Assembly (NCBI RefSeq): GCF_037975245.1
Contig: NC_092577.1
Span: 26,349,398-26,413,397 of the forward strand
DNA from: Apostichopus japonicus
Taxonomy: Eukaryota > Echinodermata > Holothuroidea > Aspidochirotida > Stichopodidae
DNA: 64,000 nt
Direction: 5' to 3'
Shown here piece after piece: positions 24,289 to 39,533 of this stretch; position 1 is the first letter of the stretch, and every line of letters starts with the position of its first letter. The notes below the pieces were generated by a model. It ran no database searches. It had not been told where the DNA came from and was given only the letters and a program-made list of their open reading frames with translations. The position numbers and the translations under genes are program-made.

Positions 24289-27120
24289 GGCACCGTACAT
24301 TCGATTTATAGGTACCGCAATATCGATTTATCGGTATCGCACATTCGATTTATCGGTACCGCTCATTCGATTAATTGGTATCGCAAATTCGATTAATCGG
24401 TATCGCACATTCGATTTATCGGTAACGTAGTTTCGATTTATCGGTACCGCACATTCGATTTATCGGTATCGCAAATTCGATTAATAGGTTTTGCACATTC
24501 GATTAAACGGTATCGCACATTCGATTTATCGGTACCGCAATATCGATTTATCGGTATCGCACATACGATTTATCGTTACCGCACATTTGATTTATCGTTA
24601 TCGCACATTCGATTTATCGGTACCGCAATATCGATTTATCGGTACCGCACAATCGATTAATCGGTACCGCACATTCCATTTATCGGTACCACACATTCGA
24701 TTTATCGTTATCGCACATTCGATTTATCGGTACCGCAATATCGATTTATCGGTACCGCACATTCGATTTATCGGTACCGCAATATCGATTTATTGGTATC
24801 GCACATTCGATTGACCGGTATCGCACATTCGATTTATCGGCATCGCACATTCGATTTATCGGTACCGCAATATCGATTTATCGGTATGGCACATTCGATT
24901 TATCGGTACGGTACCTCACATTGATTTATCGGTATCGCACATTCGATTAATCGGTATCGCACATTCGATTAAACGGTATCGCACGTTCTTTTTATCGGTA
25001 CCGCACATTCGATTTATCGGTAACGCATATTCGATTTATCGGTACCGCACATTCCATTATTGGTATCGCACATTCGATTTATCGGTATCGCGAATTCGAT
25101 TTATCGGTACCGCACATTCGATTTATCGGTACCGCAATATCGATTTGTCGGTATCGCACATTCGATTGACCGGTATCGCACATTCGATTTATCGGCATTG
25201 CAAATCCGATTTATCGGTACCGCACATTCGATTTATCGGTATCGCAATTCAATTAATCGGTATCGCACATTCGATTAAACGGTACCGCACTTTCGATTAA
25301 ACGGTATCGCACATTCGATTTATCGGTAACGCACTTTCGATTTATCGGTACCGCACATTCGATTTATCGGTATCGTACATTCGATTAATCGGTAACGCAC
25401 TTTCGATTTATCGGCACCGCACATTCGATTGATCGGCACCGCACATTCGATTTATCGGTACCGCACATTCGATTTATCGGTATCGCACAATCGATTTATC
25501 GGTACCGCACGTTCGATTAATCGGTACCGCACGTTCGATTTATCGGTATCGCACATTCCATTATTGGTATCGCGAATTCGATTTATCGGTACCGCACATT
25601 CTATTTATCGGTACCGCAATATCGATTTATCGGTATCGCACATTCGATTGAACGGTACCGCACTTTCGATTTATCGGTATCGCAAATTCGATAAATCGGT
25701 ATCGCACATTCGATTAAACGGTATCGCACATTCGATTTATCGGTAACGCACTTTCGATTTATCGGTATCGCACATTCGATTTATCGGTAACGCACTTTCG
25801 ATTCAACGGTACCGCACATTCGATTTATCGGTACCGCACGTTCTATTTATCGGTACCGCTCATTCCATTTATCGGTATCGTACATTCGATTTACCGATAT
25901 CGCACATTCGATTTATCGGTATCGCACCTACGATTTATCGGTACCGCACATTCGAATTATCGGTACCGCACATTCGATTTATGGGTATCGCATATTCGAT
26001 TAATCGGTATCGCACATTCGATTTATCGGCACCGCACATTCGATTTATCGGTACCGCACATTCGATTAATCGGTATCGCACATTCGATTTATCGGTACCG
26101 CACATTCGATTTATCGGTATCGCAAATTCGATTAATCGGTATCGCACATTCGATTTATCGGTAACGCAGTTTCTATTTATCGGTACCGCACATTCCATTT
26201 ATCGGTATCGCAAATTCGATTAATAGGTATCGCCCATTCGATTAAACGGTATCGCACATTCTATTTATCGGTATCGCACAATCTATTAATCGGTCTCGCA
26301 CATTCGATCTATCGGCACCGCACATACGATTTATCGGTACCGCACATTTGATTTATCGTTATCGAACATTCGATTTATCGGTACCGCAATATCGATTTAT
26401 CGGTACCGCACAATCGATTAATCGGTATTGCACATTCCATTTATCGGATCCGCACATTTGATTTATCGTTATCGCACATTCGATTTATCGGCACCGCACA
26501 TTCGATTAATCGATACCGCAATATCGATTTATCGGTATCGCACATTCGATTTATCGTTACCGCACATTCTATTTATCGGTATCGTAAATTCGATTTATCG
26601 GTCTCGCACATTCGATTTATCGTTACCGCACATTCTATTTATCGGTATCGTAAATTCGATTTATCGGTCTCGCACATTCGATTTATCGGTAGCAATATCG
26701 ATTAATCGGTACCGCACATTCGATTTATCGGTACCGCACATTCGATTTATCAGTAAAGCACATTCTATTTATCGGTATCGCACAATCTATTAATCGGTCT
26801 TGCACATTCGATTTATCGGCACCGCACATATATTTATCGGTACCGCACATTTGATTTATCGTTATCGCACATTCGATTTATCGGCACCGCACATTCGATT
26901 TATCGATACCGCAATATCGATATATCGGTATCGCACATTCGATTTATCGTTACCGCACATTCTATTTATCGGTATCGTAAATTCGATTTATCGGTCTCGC
27001 ACATTCGATTTATCGGTAGCAATATCGATTAATCGGTACCGCACATTCGATTTATCGGTACCGCACAATCGATTTATCGGTATCGCACAATCGATTAATC
27101 GGTCTCGCACATTCGATTTA
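24289..27120 (+). repeat. Family D macro-unit, right part of copy 1
   Basis: Together with 23,061-24,288 this forms a roughly 4.1-kb string that recurs from 31,074 to about 36,300. Offsets step 8,013, 8,122, 8,166, 8,254, 8,386 and 9,177. The first four increments (109, 44, 88 and 132 bp) are whole monomers, allowing for one 21-bp unit. The last (791 bp) is a larger rearrangement. A 27-bp monomer with a duplicated GGTAC lies at 24,904. Confidence 0.75.
24904..24924 (+). repeat. Monomer with a 5-bp GGTAC duplication, example
   Basis: The junction reads CGGTACGGTACC rather than CGGTACC, giving a 27-bp monomer. The same event is at 33,026, 37,068 and 42,978. The first three have CCTCACATTG after it; the fourth has CCGCAAATTC, so it is either older or has been edited. 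Confidence 0.85.
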
Positions 27121-29075
27121 TCGGTATCGAACATTCGATTTATCGGTACCGCACATTCGATTAATCGGTATCGCTCGTTCGATTTATCGGTACCGCACAT
27201 TCCATTTATCGGTATCGTACATTCGGTTTACCGATATCGCACATTCGATTTATCGGCACCGCACAATCGATTTATCGGTACCGCACATTCGATTAATCGG
27301 TATCGCACATTCGATTTATCGGTACCGCACATTCGATTTATCGGTATCGCAAATTCGATTAATCGGTATCGCACATTCGATTTATCGGTAACGCAGTTTC
27401 TATTTATCGGTACCGCACATTCCATTTATCGGTATCGCAAATTCGATTAATAGGTATCGCCCATTCGATTAAACGGTATCGCATATTCTATTTATCGGTA
27501 TCGCACAATCTATTAATCGGTCTCGCACATTCGATCTATCGGCACCGCACATACGATTTATCGGTACCGCACATTTGATTTATCGTTATCGAACATTCGA
27601 TTTATCGGTACCGCAATATCGATTTATCGGTACCGCACAATCGATTAATCGGTATTGCACATTCCATTTATCGGATCCGCACATTTGATTTATCGTTATC
27701 GCACATTCGATTTATCGGCACCGCACATTCGATTAATCGATACCGCAATATCGATTTATCGGTATCGCACATTCGATTTATCGTTACCGCACATTCTATT
27801 TATCGGTATCGTAAATTCGATTTATCGGTCTCGCACATTCGATTTATCGGTAGCAATATCGATTAATCGGTACCGCACATTCGATTTATCGGTACCGCAC
27901 AATCGATTTATCGGTATCGCACAATCGATTAATCGGTCTCGCACATTCGATTTATCGGTAGCGCACATTCCATTTATCGGCACTGCACATTCGATTTATC
28001 GGCACCGTACATTCGATTTATAGGTACCGCAATATCGATTTATCGGTATCGCACATTCGATTTATCGGTAACGCAGTTTCGATTTATCGGTACCGCACAT
28101 TCGATTTATCGGTATCGCAAATTCGATTAATAGGTATCGCACATTCGATTAAACGGTATCGCACATTCGATTTATCGGTAACGCATATTCGATTTATCGG
28201 TACCGCACATTCGATTTATCGGTATCGCAAATTCGATTAATAGGTATCGCACATTCGATTAAACGGTATCGCACATTCGATTTATCGGTAACGCATATTC
28301 GATTTATCGGTATCGCATATTCGATTAATCGGTATCGCACGTTCTTTTTATCGGTACCGCACATTCGATTTATCGGTAACGCATATTCGATTTATCGGTA
28401 TCGCACATTCCATTATTGGTATCGCACATTCGATTTATCGGTATCGCGAATTCGATTTATCGGTACCGCAATATCGATTTATCGGTATCGCACATACGAT
28501 TAAACGGTTCCGCACTTTCGATTAAACGGTATCGCACATTCGATTTATCGGTAACGCACTTTCGATTTATCGGTGCCGCACATTCGATTTATCGGTATCC
28601 CAAATTCGATTAATCGGTACCGCACGTTCTATTTATCGGTACCGCACATTCCATTTATCGGTATCGTACATTCGATTTACCGATATCGCACATTCGATCT
28701 ATCGGTAACGCACTTTCGATTTATCGGAACCGCACATTCGATTTATCGGCACCGCACATTCGATTTATCGGTACCGCAATATCGATTTATCGGTATCGCA
28801 CCTACGATTTATCGGTACCGCACATTCGAATTATCGGTACCGCACATTCGATTTATGGGTATCGCATATTCGATTAATCGGTATCGTACGTTCGATTTAT
28901 CGGTATCGCACATTCGATTTATCGGTACCGCACATTCGATTAATCGGTATCGCTCGTTCGATTTATCGGTACCGCATATTCCATTTATAGGTATCGTACA
29001 TTCGGTTTACCGATATCGCACATTCGATTTATCGGCACCGCACATTCGATTTATCGGTACCGCACATTCGATTAA
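27121..29075 (+). repeat. Family D, copy of 21,104-23,058 at +6,017
   Basis: Markers at 21,211, 21,638, 22,399 and 22,556 recur at exactly +6,017 (27,228, 27,655, 28,416, 28,573). The two strings part near 23,058 and 29,075. Includes sub-block d1, copy 3. Confidence 0.8.
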
Positions 29076-29845
29076 TCGGTATCGCACATTCGATTTATCG
29101 GTACCGCACATTCGATTTATCGGTATCGCAAATTCGATTAATCGGTATCGCACATTCGATTTATCGGTAACGCAGTTTCTATTTATCGGTACCGCACATT
29201 CCATTTATCGGTATCGCAAATTCGATTAATAGGTATCGCCCATTCGATTAAACGGTATCGCATATTCTATTTATCGGTATCGCACAATCTATTAATCGGT
29301 CTCGCACATTCGATCTATCGGCACCGCACATACGATTTATCGGTACCGCACATTTGATTTATCGTTATCGAACATTCGATTTATCGGTACCGCAATATCA
29401 ATTTATCGGTACCGCACAATCGATTAATCGGTATTGCACATTCCATTTATCGGATCCGCACATTTGATTTATCGTTATCGCACATTCGATTTATCGGCAC
29501 CGCACATTCGATTAATCGATACCGCAATATCGATTTATCGGTATCGCACATTCGATTTATCGTTACCGCACATTCTATTTATCGGTATCGTAAATTCGAT
29601 TTATCGGTCTCGCACATTCGATTTATCGTTACCGCACATTCTATTTATCGGTATCGTAAATTCGATTTATCGGTCTCGCACATTCGATTTATCGGTAGCA
29701 ATATCGATTAATCGGTACCGCACATTCGATTTATCGGTACCGCACAATCGATTTATCGGTATCGCACAATCGATTAATCGGTCTCGCACATTCGATTTAT
29801 CGGTAGCGCACATTCCATTTATCGGCACTGCACATTCGATTTATC
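29076..29845 (+). repeat. Family D satellite with a doubled 66-bp string
   Basis: Follows 26,070-26,700 at +3,006 (26,428 with 29,434) and is itself copied at +5,380 (34,814). A three-monomer string ending in GGTCTCGCACATTCG is present twice in tandem (about 29,562-29,693), as at 26,556-26,687; the paralogous places at 21,638 and 27,655 carry it once. Confidence 0.7.
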
Positions 29846-31073
29846 GGCACCGTACATTCGATTTATAGGTACCGCAATATCGATTGATCGGTATCGCACA
29901 TTCGATTTATCGGTAACGCAGTTTCGATTTATCGGTAGCGCACATTCGATTTATCGGTATCGCAAATTCGATTAATAGGTATCGCACATTCGATTAAACG
30001 GTATCGCACATTCGATTTATCGGTAACGCATATTCGATTTATCGGTATCGCATATTCGATTAATCGGTATTGCACGTTCTTTTTATCGGTACCGCACATT
30101 CGATTTATCGGTAACGCATATTCGATTTATCGGTATCGCACATTCCATTATTGGTATCGCACATTCGATTTATCGGTATCGCGAATTCGATTTATCGGTA
30201 CCGCAATATCGATTTATCGGTATCGCACATACGATTTATCGGTACCGCACATTCGATTTATCGGTACCGCACATTCGATTTATCGGTATCGCATGTTCGA
30301 TTAATCGGTATCGCACGTTCGATTTATCGGTACCGCACATTCCATTTATCGGTATCGTACATTCGATTTACCGATATCGCACATTCGATTTATCGGCACC
30401 GCACATTCGATTTATCGGTACCGCAATATCGATTTATCGGTATCGCACATTCGATTTATCGGTATCGCAAATTCGATTAATCGGTATCGCACATTCGATT
30501 TATCGGTAACGCAGTTTCGATTTATCGGTACCGCACATTCTATTTATCGGTTTCGCAAATTCGATTAATAGGTATCGCACATTCGATTAAACGGTATCGC
30601 ACATTCGATTTATCGGTAACGCACTTTCGATTTATCGGTCCCGCACATTCGATTTATCAGTAAAGCACATTCTATTTATCGGTATCGCACAATCTATTAA
30701 TCGGTCTTGCACATTCGATTTATCGGCACCGCACATATATTTATCGGTACCGCACATTTGATTTATCGTTATCGCACATTCGATTTATCGGCACCGCACA
30801 TTCGATTTATCGATACCGCAATATCGATTTATCGGTCTCGCACATTCGATTTATCGTTACCGCACATTCTATTTATCGGTATCGTAAATTCGATTTATCG
30901 GTCTCGCACATTCGATTTATCGGTAGCAATATCGATTAATCGGTACCGCACATTCGATTTATCGGTACCGCACAATCGATTTATCGGTATCGCACAATCG
31001 ATTAATCGGTCTCGCACATTCGATTTATCGGTAGCGCACATTCCATTTATCGGCACTGCACATTCGATTTATC
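29846..31073 (+). repeat. 1,228-bp family D tandem unit, member 1
   Basis: The GGCACCGTAC markers at 29,846, 31,074 and 32,302 are spaced 1,228 bp apart, defining two full tandem members and the start of a third. Confidence 0.85.
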
Positions 31074-32301
31074 GGCACCGTACATTCGATTTATAGGTAC
31101 CGCAATATCGATTGATCGGTATCGCACATTCGATTTATCGGTAACGCAGTTTCGATTTATCGGTAGCGCACATTCGATTTATCGGTATCGCAAATTCGAT
31201 TAATAGGTATCGCACATTCGATTAAACGGTATCGCACATTCGATTTATCGGTAACGCATATTCGATTTATCGGTATCGCATATTCGATTAATCGGTATTG
31301 CACGTTCTTTTTATCGGTACCGCACATTCGATTTATCGGTAACGCATATTCGATTTATCGGTATCGCACATTCCATTATTGGTATCGCACATTCGATTTA
31401 TCGGTATCGCGAATTCGATTTATCGGTACCGCAATATCGATTTATCGGTATCGCACATACGATTTATCGGTACCGCACATTCGATTTATCGGTACCGCAC
31501 ATTCGATTTATCGGTATCGCATGTTCGATTAATCGGTATCGCACGTTCGATTTATCGGTACCGCACATTCCATTTATCGGTATCGTACATTCGATTTACC
31601 GATATCGCACATTCGATTTATCGGCACCGCACATTCGATTTATCGGTACCGCAATATCGATTTATCGGTATCGCACATTCGATTTATCGGTATCGCAAAT
31701 TCGATTAATCGGTATCGCACATTCGATTTATCGGTAACGCAGTTTCGATTTATCGGTACCGCACATTCTATTTATCGGTTTCGCAAATTCGATTAATAGG
31801 TATCGCACATTCGATTAAACGGTATCGCACATTCGATTTATCGGTAACGCACTTTCGATTTATCGGTCCCGCACATTCGATTTATCAGTAAAGCACATTC
31901 TATTTATCGGTATCGCACAATCTATTAATCGGTCTTGCACATTCGATTTATCGGCACCGCACATATATTTATCGGTACCGCACATTTGATTTATCGTTAT
32001 CGCACATTCGATTTATCGGCACCGCACATTCGATTTATCGATACCGCAATATCGATTTATCGGTATCGCACATTCGATTTATCGTTACCGCACATTCTAT
32101 TTATCGGTATCGTAAATTCGATTCATCGGTCTCGCACATTCGATTTATCGGTAGCAATATCGATTAATCGGTACCGCACATTCGATTTATCGGTACCGCA
32201 CAATCGATTTATCGGTATCGCACAATCGATTAATCGGTCTCGCACATTCGATTTATCGGTAGCGCACATTCCATTTATCGGCACTGCACATTCGATTTAT
32301 C
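31074..32301 (+). repeat. 1,228-bp family D tandem unit, member 2
   Basis: Near-identical to member 1 (30,151 with 31,379; 30,707 with 31,935). It also starts the second macro-unit, which follows 23,061 onward at +8,013. Confidence 0.85.
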
Positions 32302-35300
32302 GGCACCGTACATTCGATTTATAGGTACCGCAATATCGATTTATCGGTATCGCACATTCGATTTATCGGTACCGCTCATTCGATTAATTGGTATCGCAAA
32401 TTCGATTAATCGGTATCGCACATTCGATTTATCGGTAACGTAGTTTCGATTTATCGGTACCGCACATTCGATTTATCGGTATCGCAAATTCGATTAATAG
32501 GTTTTGCACATTCGATTAAACGGTATCGCACATTCGATTTATCGGTATCGCAATATCGATTTATCGGTATCGCACATACGATTTATCGTTACCGCACATT
32601 TGATTTATCGTTATCGCACATTCGATTTATCGGTACCGCAATATCGATTTATCGGTACCGCACAATCGATTAATCGGTACCGCACATTCCATTTATCGGT
32701 ACCACACATTCGATTTATCGTTATCGCACATTCGATTTATCGGTACCGCAATATCGATTTATCGGTACCGCACATTCGATTAATCGGTATCACACGTTCG
32801 ATTTATCGGTATCGCACATTCCATTATTGGTATCGCACATTCGATTTATCGGTATCGCGAATTCGATTTATCGGTACCGCACATTCGATTTATCGGTACC
32901 GCAATATCGATTTATTGGTATCGCACATTCGATTGACCGGTATCGCACATTCGATTTATCGGCATCGCACATTCGATTTATCGGTACCGCAATATCGATT
33001 TATCGGTATGGCACATTCGATTTATCGGTACGGTACCTCACATTGATTTATCGGTATCGCACATTCGATTAATCGGTATCGCACATTCGATTAAACGGTA
33101 TCGCACGTTCTTTTTATCGGTACCGCACATTCGATTTATCGGTAACGCATATTCGATTTATCGGTATCGCACATTCCATTATTGGTATCGCACATTCGAT
33201 TTATCGGTACCGCGAATTCGATTTATCGGTACCGCACATTCGATTTATCGGTACCGCAATATCGATTTGTCGGTATCGCACATTCGATTGACCGGTATCG
33301 CACATTCGATTTATCGGCATTGCAAATCCGATTTATCGGTACCGCACATTCGATTTATCGGTATCGCAATTCAATTAATCGGTATCGCACATTCGATTAA
33401 ACGGTACCGCACTTTCGATTAAACGGTATCGCACATTCGATTTATCGGTAACGCACTTTCGATTTATCGGTACCGCACATTCGATTTATCGGTATCGCAC
33501 ATTCGATTAATCGGTATCGCATATTCGATTAAACGGTATCGCACATTCGATGTATCGGTAACGCACTTTCGATTTATCGGCACCGCACATTCGATTGATC
33601 GGCACCGCACATTCGATTTATCGGTACCGCACATTCGATTTATCGGTATCGCACAATCGATTTATCGGTACCGCACATTCGATTAATCGGTATCGCACGT
33701 TCGATTTATCGGTATCGCACATTCCATCATTGGTATCGCGAATTCGATTTATCGGTACCGCACATTCTATTTATCGGTACCGCAATATCGATTTATCGGT
33801 ATCGCACATTCGATTGAACGGTACCGCACTTTCGATTTATCGGTATCGCAAATTCGATAAATCGGTATCGCACATTCGAGTAAACGGTATCGCACATTCG
33901 ATTTATCGGTAACGCACTTTCGATTTATCGGTATCGCACATTCGATTTATCGGTAACGCACTTTCGATTCAACGGTACCGCACATTCGATTTATCGGTAC
34001 CGCACGTTCTATTTATCGGTACCGCACATTCCATTTATCGGTATCGTACATTCGATTTACCGATATCGCACATTCGATCTATCGGTAACGCACTTTCGAT
34101 TTATCGGAACCGCACATTCGATTTATCGGCACCGCACATTCGATTTATCGGTACCGCAATATCGATTTATCGGTATCGCACCTACGATTTATCGGTACCG
34201 CACATTCGAATTATCGGTACCGCACATTCGATTTATGGGTATCGCATATTCGATTAATCGGTATCGTACGTTCGATTTATCGGTATCGCACATTCGATTT
34301 ATCGGTACCGCACATTCGATTAATCGGTATCGCACGTTCGATTTATCGGTACCGCACATTCCATTTATCGGTATCGTACATTCGGTTTACCGATATCGCA
34401 CATTCGATTTATCGGCACCGCACATTCGATTTATCGGTACCGCACATTCGATTAATCGGTATCGCACATTCGATTTATCGGTACCGCACATTCGATTTAT
34501 CGGTATCGCAAATTCGATTAATCGGTATCGCACATTCGATTTATCGGTAACGCAGTTTCTATTTATCGGTACCGCACATTCCATTTATCGGTATCGCAAA
34601 TTCGATTAATAGGTATCGCCCATTCGATTAAACGGTATCGCACATTCTATTGATCGGTATCGCACAATCTATTAATCGGTCTCGCACATTCGATCTATCG
34701 GCACCGCACATACGATTTATCGGTACCGCACATTTGATTTATCGTTATCGAACATTCGATTTATCGGTACCGCAATATCGATTTATCGGTACCGCACAAT
34801 CGATTAATCGGTATTGCACATTCCATTTATCGGATCCGCACATTTGATTTATCGTTATCGCACATTCGATTTATCGGCACCGCACATTCGATTAATCGAT
34901 ACCGCAATATCGATTTATCGGTATCGCACATTCGATTTATCGTTACCGCACATTCTATTTATCGGTATCGTAAATTCGATTTATCGGTCTCGCACATTCG
35001 ATTTATCGTTACCGCACATTCTATTTATCGGTATCGTAAATTCGATTTATCGGTCTCGCACATTCGATTTATCGGTAGCAATATCGATTAATCGGTACCG
35101 CACATTCGATTTATCGGTACCGCACAATCGATTTATCGGTATCGCACAATCGATTAATCGGTCTCGCACATTCGATTTATCGGTAGCGCACATTCCATTT
35201 ATCGGCACTGCACATTCGATTTATCGGCACCGTACATTCGATTTATAGGTACCGCAATATCGATTTATCGGTATCGCACATTCGATTTATCGGTAACGCA

Positions 35301-36343
35301 GTTTCGATTTATCGGTAGCGCACATTCGATTTATCGGTATCGGAAATTCGATTAATAGGTATCGCACATTCGATTAAACGGTATCGCACATTCGATTTAT
35401 CGGTAACGCATATTCGATTTATCGGTATCGCATATTCGATTAATCGGTATCGCACGTTCTTTTTATCGGTACCGCACATTCGATTTATCGGTAACGCATA
35501 TTCGATTTATCGGTATCGCACATTCCATTATTGGTATCGCACGTTCGATTTATCGGTATCGCTAATTCGATTTATCGGTACCGCAATATCGATTTATCGG
35601 TATCGCACATACGATTTATCGGTACCGCACATTCGATTTATCGGTACCGCACATTCGATTTATCGGTATCGCATATTCGATTAATCGGTATCGCACGTTC
35701 GATTTATCGGTACCGCACATTCCATTTATCGGTATCGCAAATTCGATTAATCGGTATCGCACATTCGATTTATCGGTAACGCAGTTTCGATTTATCGGTA
35801 CCGCACATTCTATTTATCGGTTTCGCAGATTCGATTAATAGGTATCGCACATTCGATTAAACGGTATCGCACATTCGATTTATCGGTAACGCACTTTCGA
35901 TTTATCGGTCCCGCACATTCGATTTATCAGTAAAGCACATTCTATTTATCGGTATCGCACAATCTATTAATCGGTCTTGCACATTCGATTTATCGGCACC
36001 GCACATATATTTATCGGTACCGCACATTTGATTTATCGTTATCGCACATTCGATTTATCGGCACCGCACATTCGATTTATCGATACCGCAATATCGATAT
36101 ATCGGTATCGCACATTCGATTTATCGTTACCGCACATTCTATTTATCGGTATCGTAAATTCGATTTATCGGTCTCGCACATTCGATTTATCGGTAGCAAT
36201 ATCGATTAATCGGTACCGCACATTCGATTTATCGGTACCGCACAATCGATTTATCGGTATCGCACAATCGATTAATCGGTCTCGCACATTCGATTTATCG
36301 GTAGCGCACATTCCATTTATCGGCACTGCACATTCGATTTATC
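32302..36343 (+). repeat. Family D macro-unit copy 2, mosaic of two donors
   Basis: From 32,302 to about 33,990 it follows 24,289 onward at +8,013 to +8,166. From 33,995 it also follows 28,615 onward at +5,380, changing to +5,270 after a five-monomer (110-bp) loss near 35,741. The final GGCACCGTAC-bounded unit, 35,226-36,343, is therefore 1,118 bp instead of 1,228 bp. Confidence 0.75.
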
Positions 36344-37205
36344 GGCACCGTACATTCGATTTATAGGTACCGCAATATCGATTTATCGGTATCGCACATT
36401 CGATTTATCGGTACCGCTCATTCGATTAATTGGTATCGCAAATTCGATTAATCGGTATCGCACATTCGATTTATCGGTAACGTAGTTTCGATTTATCGGT
36501 ACCGCACATTCGATTTATCGGTATCGCAAATTCGATTAATAGGTTTTGCACATTCGATTAAACGGTATCGCACATTCGATTTATCGGTACCGCACATTCG
36601 ATTTATCGGTACCGCACATACGATTTATCGTTACCGCACATTTGATTTATCGTTATCGCACATTCGATTTATCGGTACCGCAATATCGATTTATCGGTAC
36701 CGCACAATCGATTAATCGGTACCGCACATTCCATTTATCGGTACCACACATTCGATTTATCGTTATCGCACATTCGATTTATCGGTACCGCAATATCGAT
36801 TTATCGGTACCGCACATTCGATTAATCGGTATCACACGTTCGATTTATCGGTATCGCACATTCCATTATTGGTATCGCACATTCGATTTATCGGTATCGC
36901 GAATTCGATTTATCGGTACCGCACATTCGATTTATCGGTACCGCAATATCGATTTATTGGTATCGCACATTCGATTGACCGGTATCGCACATTCGATTTA
37001 TCGGCATCGCACATTCGATTTATCGGTACCGCAATATCGATTTATCGGTATGGCACATTCGATTTATCGGTACGGTACCTCACATTGATTTATCGGTATC
37101 GCACATTCGATTAATCGGTATCGCACATTCGATTAAACGGTATCGCACGTTCTTTTTATCGGTACCGCACATTCGATTTATCGGTAACGCATATTCGATT
37201 TATCG
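36344..37205 (+). repeat. Family D, copy of 32,302-33,163 at +4,042
   Basis: Markers 32,504, 32,827 and 33,026 recur at +4,042 (36,546, 36,869, 37,068), including the 27-bp GGTAC-duplicated monomer. The match fades after about 37,205, where the TTATTGG monomer of the donor is replaced by a regular TTATCGG one. Confidence 0.8.
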
Positions 37206-39533
37206 GTAACGCATATTCCATTATCGGTATCGCATATTCGATTTATCGGTATCGCACATTCGATTTATCGGTACCGCGAATTCGATTTATCGGTACCGCA
37301 CATTCGATTTATCGGTACCGCAATATCGATTTGTCGGTATCGCACATTCGATTGACCGGTATCGCACATTCGATTTATCGGTATTGCACATCCGATTTAT
37401 CGGTACCGCACATTCGATTTATCGGTATCGCAAATTCAATTAATCGGTATCGCACATTCGATTAAACGGTACCGCACTTTCGATTAAACGGTATCGCACA
37501 TTCGATTTATCGGTAACGCACTTTCGATTTATCGGTACCGCACATTCGATTTATCGGTATCGTACATTCGATTAATCGGTATCGCATATTCGATTAAACG
37601 GTATCGCACATTCGATTTATCGGTAACGCACTTTCGATTTATCGGCAACGCACATTCGATTGATCGGCACCGCACATTCGATTTATCGGTACCGCACAAT
37701 CGATTTATCGGTACCGCACATTCGATTAATCGGTATCGCACGTTCGATTTATCGGTATCGCACATTCCATTATTGGTATCGCGAATTCGATTTATCGGTA
37801 CCGCACATTCTATTTATCGGTACCGCAATATCGATTTATCGGTATCGCACATTCGATTAAACGGTACCGCACTTTCGATTTATCGGTATCGCAAATTCGA
37901 TAAATCGGTATCGCACATTCGATTAAACGGTATCGCACATTCGATTTATCGGTAACGCACTTTCGATTTATCGGTACCGCACATTCGATTTTTCGGTATC
38001 GCAAATTCGATTAATCGGTATCGCACATTCGATTAAACGGTATCGCACCTTCGATTTATCGGTAACGCACTTTCGATTTATCGTAACCGCACATTCGATT
38101 TATCGGCACCGCACATTCGATTTATCGGTACCGCAATATCGATTTATCGGTATCGCACATACGATTAAACGGTTCCGCACTTTCGATTAAACGGTATCGC
38201 ACATTCGATTTATCGGTACCGCACATTCGATTTATCGGTATCCCAAATTCGATTAATCGGTATCGCACGTTCTATTTATCGGTACCGCACATTCCATTTA
38301 TCGGTATCGTACATTCGATTTACCGATATCGCACATTCGATCTATCGGTAACGCACGTTCGATTTATCGGAACCGCACATTCGATTTATCGGCACCGCAC
38401 ATTCGATTTATCGGTACCGCAATATCGATTTATCGGTATCGCACCTACGATTTATCGGTACCGCACATTCGAATTATCGGTACCGCACATTCGATTAATC
38501 GGTATCGCACGTTCGATTTATCGGTACCGCACATTCGATTTATCGGTATCGTACATTCGATTAATCGGTATCGCACGTTCGATTTATCGGTACCGCACGT
38601 TCGATTTATCGGTACCGCACATTCGATTTATCGGTATCGCACATTCGATTTATCGGTATCGTACATTCGATTAATCGGTATCGCACGTTCGATTTATCGG
38701 TACCGCACATTCCATTTATCGGTATCGTACATTCGATTTACCGATATCGCACGTTCGATTTATCGGCACCGTACATTCGATTTATCGGTACCGCACATTC
38801 GATTAATCGGTATCGCACGTTCGATTTATCGGTACCGCACATTCGATTAATCGGTATCGCAAATTCGATTAATCGGTATCGCACATTCGATTTATCGGTA
38901 ACGCAGTTTCTATTTATCGGTACCGCACATTCCATTTATCGGTATCGCAAATTCGATTAATAGGTATCGCCCATTCGATTAAACGGTATCGCACATTCTA
39001 TTTATCGGTATCGCACAATCTATTAATCGGTCTCGCACATTCGATTTTTCGGCCCCGCACATTCGATTAATCGATACCGCAATACCGATTTATCGGTCTC
39101 GCACATTCGATTTATCGGTACCGCACAATCGATTTATCGGTATCGCACAATCGATTAATCGGTCTCGCACATTCCATTTATCGGTAGCGCACATTCTATT
39201 TATCGGCACTGCACATTCGATTTATCGGCACCGTACATTCGATTTATAGGTACCGCAATATCGATTTATCGGTATCGCACATTCGATTTATCGGTAACGC
39301 AGTTTCGATTTATCGGTACCGCACATTCGATTTATCGGTATCGCAAATTCGATTAATAGGTATCGCACATTCGATTAAACGGTATCGCACATTCGATTTA
39401 TCGGTAACGCATATTCGATTAATCGGTATCGCACATTATTTTTATCGGTACCGCACATTCGATTTATTGGTAACGCATATTCGATTTATCGGTATCGCAC
39501 ATTCCATTATTGGTATCGCACATTCGATTTATC
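37206..39533 (+). repeat. Family D right end, shuffled monomers
   Basis: Loosely follows 33,160-34,650: the GATTGATCGGCACC marker is at 33,595 and 37,660, the TTTACCGATATCG region near 34,387 and 38,738. Extra short-range repeats occur, for example at 38,500-38,710, where GATTAATCGGTATCGCACG strings recur every few monomers. I saw no sequence other than satellite. Confidence 0.65.

Noticed and set aside
24904-24924. Transposon footprint or target-site duplication at the GGTAC duplication
   Set aside because: No inserted element accompanies it and no terminal repeats are seen. Simple slippage over the palindrome GGTACC explains the 5-bp duplication.
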